Positions 31,621 through 36,820 of a stretch of DNA of 36,820 nucleotides are shown piece after piece. Position numbers and translations under genes: made by a program. Source of the stretch: a virus; the IMG/VR virus record IMGVR_UViG_3300025889_000369, positions 1 through 36,820 of that record. The stretch is one strand, 5' to 3'. Within the stretch, counting starts at the first letter, position 1. Each line of letters begins with the position of its first letter. The notes under the pieces are model-generated. The model did no database searches and had not been told where the DNA came from. It saw nothing but the letters and a program-made list of their open reading frames with translations.

Positions 31621-34600
31621 ATGGCTGAAATTAAAAATAGTTTTCTAAGATCCAAGATGAATAAAGACTTGGATGATAGATTAATACCTAATGGTGAATA
31701 TAGAGATGCGCAGAACATATCTGTAGGAAAGTCAGAAGATGACGATATAGGTGCTTTAGAAACTATTTTAGGTAATACTGAAAAAACTTTTACTATAACA
31801 CCAGCCTTACCTAGTGATATACAGACTATAGGTTATTTAACTGATGAATACACTCAGACTATATTTGTTTTTGCAACTAACTATACAGATTCAAATCCTA
31901 ATGTTACACCTACGTATGCACCATCTGGTAAAAGATGTATAATATATTCTTGGTCACCTAAAAATCCCGCTACAGCTCAAGTTATAGCTGACGGTGTATT
32001 TTTAAATTTTTCTACAACAAATCCAGTTCAGGCTAGTTTAATTGAAAATTTATTATTTTTTACTGATAATAGAAATCAACCTAGAAAAGTTAATATAAAC
32101 CAACCTTCTGGTTATTATACAGACGAAGTTCAATTGTCTGTAGCAAAATATAATCCTTATTTACCTATTTCTTTACTTAAAAAAACCACTGGAATAGTAG
32201 AGGCTAGTCCTGCTCCAACAACAACAACTTTTGTGGTTAATGAAAACACAGGTATTTTAACAGGCATGACGGCTGTTAGCACAAGTTCATCTGGCGTTGT
32301 TAAAGTAGCTCCAGCTGATTTTGTTACAGTAATAACAGCTACAACTGCGGCTGGAAAAACAACAGTTACATTGTCAAAAGCTATTACAATTCCTTTGGCT
32401 GGAGATATTTTTACGTTTTTAATATCAACTATGACAAATAAATCTAGTGATCCTAATTGGCCTGGTGATCCTGATTATTTAGAGGGTAGATATGTTAGAT
32501 TTAGCTATAGATATAGATTTGATGACGGTGAATACTCTATATTTGCACCATTTACACAAATAGCTTATATACCTAAGCAAAAAGGTTATTTTAAAAACGA
32601 AGATGAAGATAATGCTTTTAGAAGCACTATTGTCGCTTGGATGGAAAACAGTGTTAACAATATTGAACTTCTTGTAACGCTACCTTGTAAAGGATCTAAA
32701 CTTTTTTCTGATTTTAAAATAAAATCATTAGACATACTATATAAAGAATCAGATCAAACAAGCGTTAAAGTTTTAGAAACTGTCCCTGTTAGTGATATAA
32801 GCAATGATTCTGTAAACAATATATATACTTACGAATACCAATCTAGAAAACCTTATAAAACGCTACCATCCGACCAAACTATAAGAGTTTATGATAAAGT
32901 TCCTGTTAGAGCTTTAGCACAAGAAACTGCAGGTAACAGAATAATGTATGGTAATTTTAGAGACACGCATTCTGCTCCTGACGTTATAAATTATGATGTT
33001 AAAGTGATAGACAAAGGTTCTATTTCTAATGGAACAAGTTGGATAGAATATCCCAATAATTCTTTAAAACAAAATAGAAATTACCAAGTTGGTTTCATAC
33101 TTTCAGATAAGTATGGTAGACAATCGCCAGTAATACTTTCGCCGGTTAGCTCTAACGCTGCTAATAATTTTTTAGGATCTACTATATTTAATTCATATAA
33201 CACAAGCACTTCTAATATGAAAGCTTGGTTTGGTAATACTTTACAACTTAGTGTTACGCAAGGTATATTGTCTGGAACAAATAGTTTACCTAATTTTAGC
33301 ACAGGTGAACCAGGTCTTTACGCTATAGCAACAAGTGATAACGGTTTTGCAGTAAAACAAACACCTGTTGCAACAATAACAGATACTTTATATACGTTTA
33401 CTTTAGATAGCACAGCATATCCACAGAACATAACTATTCCGGTTGAAGGTGATTATTTAAGAGGAGAATACATAGATTATGTAAAAGTTACAAACGTAAA
33501 TAGCACTAGCGCGCCTGATTATATAATAACAACTAACGGAAGAGTAAATTCTAGTTATTTAAATGACACAACTTTATCAGGAACATCAGCTGATTTAAAC
33601 TTTGCTTACACGTTAAATCCAGTTGGTTGGTATTCTTATAAAATAGTTGTAAAACAAACAGAGCAAGAGTATTATAACGCGTATCTTCCTGGTATAGTAA
33701 ATGGTTACTTTGGTCATACTGAATATTTTGGTGATGAAGTTAATCAAACGGCTTTTTCTACGTTATTTGGAGACAATATAAATAAAATACCTAGAGATTT
33801 ATCAGAGGTTGGACCAAATCAAAAACAATACAGAAGTAGTGTTTTACTTTCGGGTAGAGTTACTAATGTTGATTTTGCAACCACACCTTTCAATGCTCAA
33901 TACTTTCCTGGAACAAGTAATCCTTACCACAGTGTGGATGCTGTAGGAGAAGAATCTGTTTTAGCTGGTGGTGGAACATTGAGTCAACATCCTAGTATAT
34001 ATCAAAACGAAACAGATCCTTCTTTAATAAGAATTTCTACAAATAGACAAGCAATAGGTCAACAAGATACTCAAGCTGGTAACGCAGACTTTCCTGTGTT
34101 AGCTATATATGAAACAGATCCACAAGAATCTTTATTAGATATATTCTGGGAAACTGGAACTGTTGGTTTAATATCAGATTTAAACGCAGATGTTTTAACT
34201 GGTTATGATGGGCCAAGCGCTTTCACAGCTTTAAATTATTCACAACCTGAAAGCAAAGCTTCAGGGGATCCAATAACAGATTGGTTTTATCCAATATCAA
34301 ATGAAGGAACACAGTTTGACGCAGCTTATCCTACAACAGCAACAATGAGTGTTATATCGGTTAGAGAAGATGCTGTTGCAAATAATTACTTTACATTAGA
34401 ACAAGATACTAACGCGGCTAGCCCAACATATAAAGCGTATAGATTGAAAACTGTTGGTAATTTTGTTTATTTAGATGATAGTATAACACAAGATGTATAT
34501 CAATTTAGTATTACAGTTACTGTAGACTCGTCGTCTTCATTGGCACCTGGCGAAGTTAATACAATAATAGTAAATGGAGCTTTAAGTAACGCAGCACCTT

Positions 34601-35973
34601 CTTTTGTAAATAGCCCATTACCTAATATAATAGCAACTGTAGACGAAACTGTTTTGCCAAATCAAGATATTAGCGCTGTTAATGGTTCTTCTTATGTTGG
34701 AACTGAAAGAGTTGAACAATTAAAATGGTCTATTTTATCTGGAAATCCAACTGGATTAGATGGTCAACCTTCTTTTGAAATATTAGATCCTACAATCGGT
34801 CAGTTAACACAAAGAGCTAATAACACACCTAATGGACAACACGCTATAGTGTTAAAAATAGAAGATGCTAATGGAGATGTTGCAGACGGTTCTTTATCAG
34901 CCACCGCAACTCAAAACATATTTATAGGACCTGAGCCTGCAAATAACGAAATAAAGTCTACACCCTGTGTAACTGGTCCAATAGACACAGGTCAACCAGT
35001 AGGTTCTCAAGCAGCGCTTATTACAGATTACAATGGCGGAACAGTTACAGGTGTTTGGTATCTTTCTGCTGCAGCTTTACAACCTGGATATACTAGTGGC
35101 ACTGTTAATTCAGATATACCAATAACACCTAGCGCTGCTACTTCTATTACTAACACATTATTTAGATTAGGTTCAGGTGCGTTAACACAAGGTCAAATAG
35201 TATTCTCATTAAATTCTGGAATGGTGTGGGCTAACAATCCTCCACAAGCCGGATTACAAGGTGCTGTTTCTTGGAAAGTTTGGCATAGATCAAGTAGTAG
35301 CTCAGCTTGGGCTCATATTACGGATTTAAACAATGAAAGCATAAATCCATCCGGCGCACCAATATCAGTTGCTCTTGATACTTCTAATACCGGTAGTTTT
35401 GATAATTTTTATAATCAAATAATATTAGGTTTTGGACAAACGGGTGAATATTGTATTGCAGCTATAAATGCAAAAAGTAGTACAGCTAATCAGCAAAGCC
35501 AAGCTTTAACATGTTGGGTTAACTCTAACGATTTAAATTATAGTACTTGTGTTATAGAAGATGGCACAAACATAACTGGTGGTGTAGCCAGAACAAGTTA
35601 CGAGTATGGTATGAGTACAAGTCCTGGGTCAGATTATAATTGTTCTTATGGAACTTCACCAGCTTGGTCAAACGTACCCTATGGTCAATATGTTCCTCAG
35701 TTTTTTAATTCATCTACATTATCAACGCCATATGCTTTTGCTGATGCTGGTAATGGAATAAGTGGTTATTTAGCTTTTAAAACACAAGGTAGTTCTCCAT
35801 TTGATGATCCTTCTAGTTATAGATATAGTTTTTCAACTAGATTTACCACAGCAGACGGTAAAGTTTATAAACCAAACCCTTGGTCTCAGTGTTATATTAG
35901 AAACTGTGGAAACACAGCATCTCCACCCCTTAGTGGTACCTGTACACCTTTACAAATGGAATTCCCTTACTAG
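31621..35973 (+). CDS. Large tail hub / stabilisation-like protein (1450 aa)
   Basis: The N-terminus FLRSKMNKDLDDRLIPNGEY, then RDAQNISVGKSEDDDIGALE and GN, has the 'MNKDLD-RL-PNGEYRDA-NI' pattern at the start of large tail proteins with propeller-like beta structure (compare P22 gp10-type stabilisation proteins); this points to a neck or tail hub. Residues about 198-270 hold the same small beta module as other virion proteins here. Around 990-1110 there are cadherin-like strands (QDISAVNGSSYVGTERVEQL ... LKIEDANGDVADGS). The last 350 residues are Cys-bearing and Ser/Asn-rich (YNCSYGTSPAWSNVPYGQY), perhaps exposed. It ends with CTPLQMEFPY. Function class is moderately supported; the exact position in the tail is unknown. 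Confidence 0.68.
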   Translation: MAEIKNSFLRSKMNKDLDDRLIPNGEYRDAQNISVGKSEDDDIGALETILGNTEKTFTITPALPSDIQTIGYLTDEYTQTIFVFATNYTDSNPNVTPTYAPSGKRCIIYSWSPKNPATAQVIADGVFLNFSTTNPVQASLIENLLFFTDNRNQPRKVNINQPSGYYTDEVQLSVAKYNPYLPISLLKKTTGIVEASPAPTTTTFVVNENTGILTGMTAVSTSSSGVVKVAPADFVTVITATTAAGKTTVTLSKAITIPLAGDIFTFLISTMTNKSSDPNWPGDPDYLEGRYVRFSYRYRFDDGEYSIFAPFTQIAYIPKQKGYFKNEDEDNAFRSTIVAWMENSVNNIELLVTLPCKGSKLFSDFKIKSLDILYKESDQTSVKVLETVPVSDISNDSVNNIYTYEYQSRKPYKTLPSDQTIRVYDKVPVRALAQETAGNRIMYGNFRDTHSAPDVINYDVKVIDKGSISNGTSWIEYPNNSLKQNRNYQVGFILSDKYGRQSPVILSPVSSNAANNFLGSTIFNSYNTSTSNMKAWFGNTLQLSVTQGILSGTNSLPNFSTGEPGLYAIATSDNGFAVKQTPVATITDTLYTFTLDSTAYPQNITIPVEGDYLRGEYIDYVKVTNVNSTSAPDYIITTNGRVNSSYLNDTTLSGTSADLNFAYTLNPVGWYSYKIVVKQTEQEYYNAYLPGIVNGYFGHTEYFGDEVNQTAFSTLFGDNINKIPRDLSEVGPNQKQYRSSVLLSGRVTNVDFATTPFNAQYFPGTSNPYHSVDAVGEESVLAGGGTLSQHPSIYQNETDPSLIRISTNRQAIGQQDTQAGNADFPVLAIYETDPQESLLDIFWETGTVGLISDLNADVLTGYDGPSAFTALNYSQPESKASGDPITDWFYPISNEGTQFDAAYPTTATMSVISVREDAVANNYFTLEQDTNAASPTYKAYRLKTVGNFVYLDDSITQDVYQFSITVTVDSSSSLAPGEVNTIIVNGALSNAAPSFVNSPLPNIIATVDETVLPNQDISAVNGSSYVGTERVEQLKWSILSGNPTGLDGQPSFEILDPTIGQLTQRANNTPNGQHAIVLKIEDANGDVADGSLSATATQNIFIGPEPANNEIKSTPCVTGPIDTGQPVGSQAALITDYNGGTVTGVWYLSAAALQPGYTSGTVNSDIPITPSAATSITNTLFRLGSGALTQGQIVFSLNSGMVWANNPPQAGLQGAVSWKVWHRSSSSSAWAHITDLNNESINPSGAPISVALDTSNTGSFDNFYNQIILGFGQTGEYCIAAINAKSSTANQQSQALTCWVNSNDLNYSTCVIEDGTNITGGVARTSYEYGMSTSPGSDYNCSYGTSPAWSNVPYGQYVPQFFNSSTLSTPYAFADAGNGISGYLAFKTQGSSPFDDPSSYRYSFSTRFTTADGKVYKPNPWSQCYIRNCGNTASPPLSGTCTPLQMEFPY

Positions 35974-36005
35974 TAATAATATTAAAAAATGAGTGATAAT
36001 AAATT

Positions 36006-36820
36006 ATGGCAGCTACATTAGAAGTAAATTATTTTAGCACATTCTGGTTGAAAAAAATCAACAGTATTGTAGAGGTTAAAGACACTACTGGCACTGCTGA
36101 TGCTAGTACTGGTACTACTATTACTTTGAAAGCGCCTAATATAAACGTAGGTGCTGGTCAAATAGTTACTGACACAACATCGCCGTTTCCAGGAAATCCT
36201 GTTGTAACCGTGTTATCTGTAGCTGCTAATAATCAAGATATAACAATTGATTCAGCACAGCCGGTGGCTAATAATAATGTTATAGCTTTCACAGGAAGAG
36301 CTGCTGACGCTTACATACCTGAAGCTTTCGAAGCTGTAGATGCTAATGACTGGTATATAGAAGAAGCTAGAATACGAGGTGGTTATAACAACACATCTGT
36401 TGACTTTGGTGTTAAAGCCTACATAGTAGAAGATACATTTAAACAACAACATAGAATTAGTTCGTTAATATACTCTGGTGTATTTAACTCTAGAACTGGT
36501 GTAAACAATACAAATCAATTTTCTGTTGGTGAAGACATAACTAAATCCGCAGATCCTGTTAATGGTTCTATACAAAAACTATACGCAGAAGACACAAACT
36601 TAATTATATTTCAAGAAGATAAAGTTAGTAGAGCTTTAATAGATAAGGATGCTATATATTCAGCAGAAGGTGGTGGTAGTGTAACATCTAGTAGTTTAGT
36701 TATAGGTCAAATAGTAGCTTATGCAGGTGAATATGGTATAAGCACAGATCCAGAGTCATTTGCTGTGTATGGTTATAGAAAATACTTTACAGATAAAAAA
36801 CGAGGTTGTGTACTAAGGTT
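36006..36820 (+). CDS. Partial tail/virion protein (N-terminal 271 aa, continues past the edge)
   Basis: ATG at 36006 in an AT-rich context, open to the right edge with no stop. After MAATLEVNYFSTFWLKKINS, residues 34-97 form the recurrent beta module (INVGAGQIVTD ... VVTVLSVAANNQDITIDSA ... IAFTG). Then come AYIPEAFEAVDANDWYIEEA and a domain with SLIYSGVFNSRTGVNNTNQF, NGSIQKLYAEDTNLIIFQED, KVSRALIDKDAIYSAEGGGS and PESFAVYGYRKYFTDKKRGC. The 'LYAEDTNLIIFQE-KVSRALIDKDAIYSAEGGG' block is highly distinctive of large virion structural proteins in marine phages. Likely a tail protein; the total length and domain list cannot be seen. Confidence 0.8.
   Translation, partial: MAATLEVNYFSTFWLKKINSIVEVKDTTGTADASTGTTITLKAPNINVGAGQIVTDTTSPFPGNPVVTVLSVAANNQDITIDSAQPVANNNVIAFTGRAADAYIPEAFEAVDANDWYIEEARIRGGYNNTSVDFGVKAYIVEDTFKQQHRISSLIYSGVFNSRTGVNNTNQFSVGEDITKSADPVNGSIQKLYAEDTNLIIFQEDKVSRALIDKDAIYSAEGGGSVTSSSLVIGQIVAYAGEYGISTDPESFAVYGYRKYFTDKKRGCVLR

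Noticed and set aside
35989-36021. A possible tiny gene starting at ATG 35989
   Set aside because: Only ten codons before a stop, and the longer virion gene starting at 36006 in another frame explains the region.
1-36820. CRISPR arrays, tRNAs, insertion sequences, integrase or attachment sites
   Set aside because: None seen: no regularly spaced direct repeats with unique spacers outside coding fibre repeats, no cloverleaf, and no transposase or recombinase motifs.

Overview
The window is a 36.8 kb piece of a double-stranded DNA tailed-phage genome. It is AT-rich and densely packed, and apart from one fragment at the left edge every gene is on the + strand. Start codons sit behind A/T-rich leaders with no convincing Shine-Dalgarno sequence. 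Many genes overlap by 1-4 bases (TAATG, ATGA). Together with a GroEL that looks Bacteroidetes-like, this suggests an uncultured marine phage of a Bacteroidetes (flavobacterial-type) host. The host is an inference. No integrase, replication gene, tRNA or CRISPR array is visible. No sheath, tail-tube or tape-measure gene is visible either, so the virion may be podovirus-like, but the right edge cuts through the tail genes and this stays open.

Layout. (1) Bases 1-608: start of a leftward gene (1-76), then a palindrome-rich divergent intergenic region. (2) Bases 609-12302: five tail-fibre or receptor-binding genes of 215, 1039, 900, 750 and 968 aa. They carry two N-terminal anchor types. The 900- and 968-aa proteins end in intramolecular chaperone (Peptidase_S74) domains. 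The 750-aa gene has lost this domain but is followed by a frameshifted remnant of it. (3) Bases 12307-15358: two small conserved genes, a phage groEL-groES pair in the order groEL then groES, and a winged-helix-like protein. (4) Bases 15361-18956: small genes of mostly unknown function, including an M15 peptidoglycan peptidase (endolysin candidate), a basic DUF6321-like protein, a Ser-rich protein with an EF-hand-like loop, and a 95-aa protein followed by a terminator. (5) Bases 19012-21088: a mini HExxH protein, a 3TM-type holin, small coiled-coil and beta proteins, a protein resembling two fused GroES barrels, and a candidate small terminase. (6) Bases 21088-36820: large terminase, portal, scaffold-like protein, major capsid protein, a capsid-proximal gene, two connector-like proteins, a 1450-aa tail protein and a truncated tail/virion protein.

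How they work together. The terminase subunits and portal package DNA into a shell built from the capsid and scaffold-like proteins. The connector and large tail proteins close the head and build the tail, and the fibre set recognises host cells. The M15 peptidase and holin release progeny. The chaperonins plausibly fold virion proteins. The most unusual signals are the groEL/groES pair plus a separate double-GroES-like protein, the fibre cassette with 13 copies of one DNA decamer and a decayed S74 module, and a small beta module recurring in four virion proteins.
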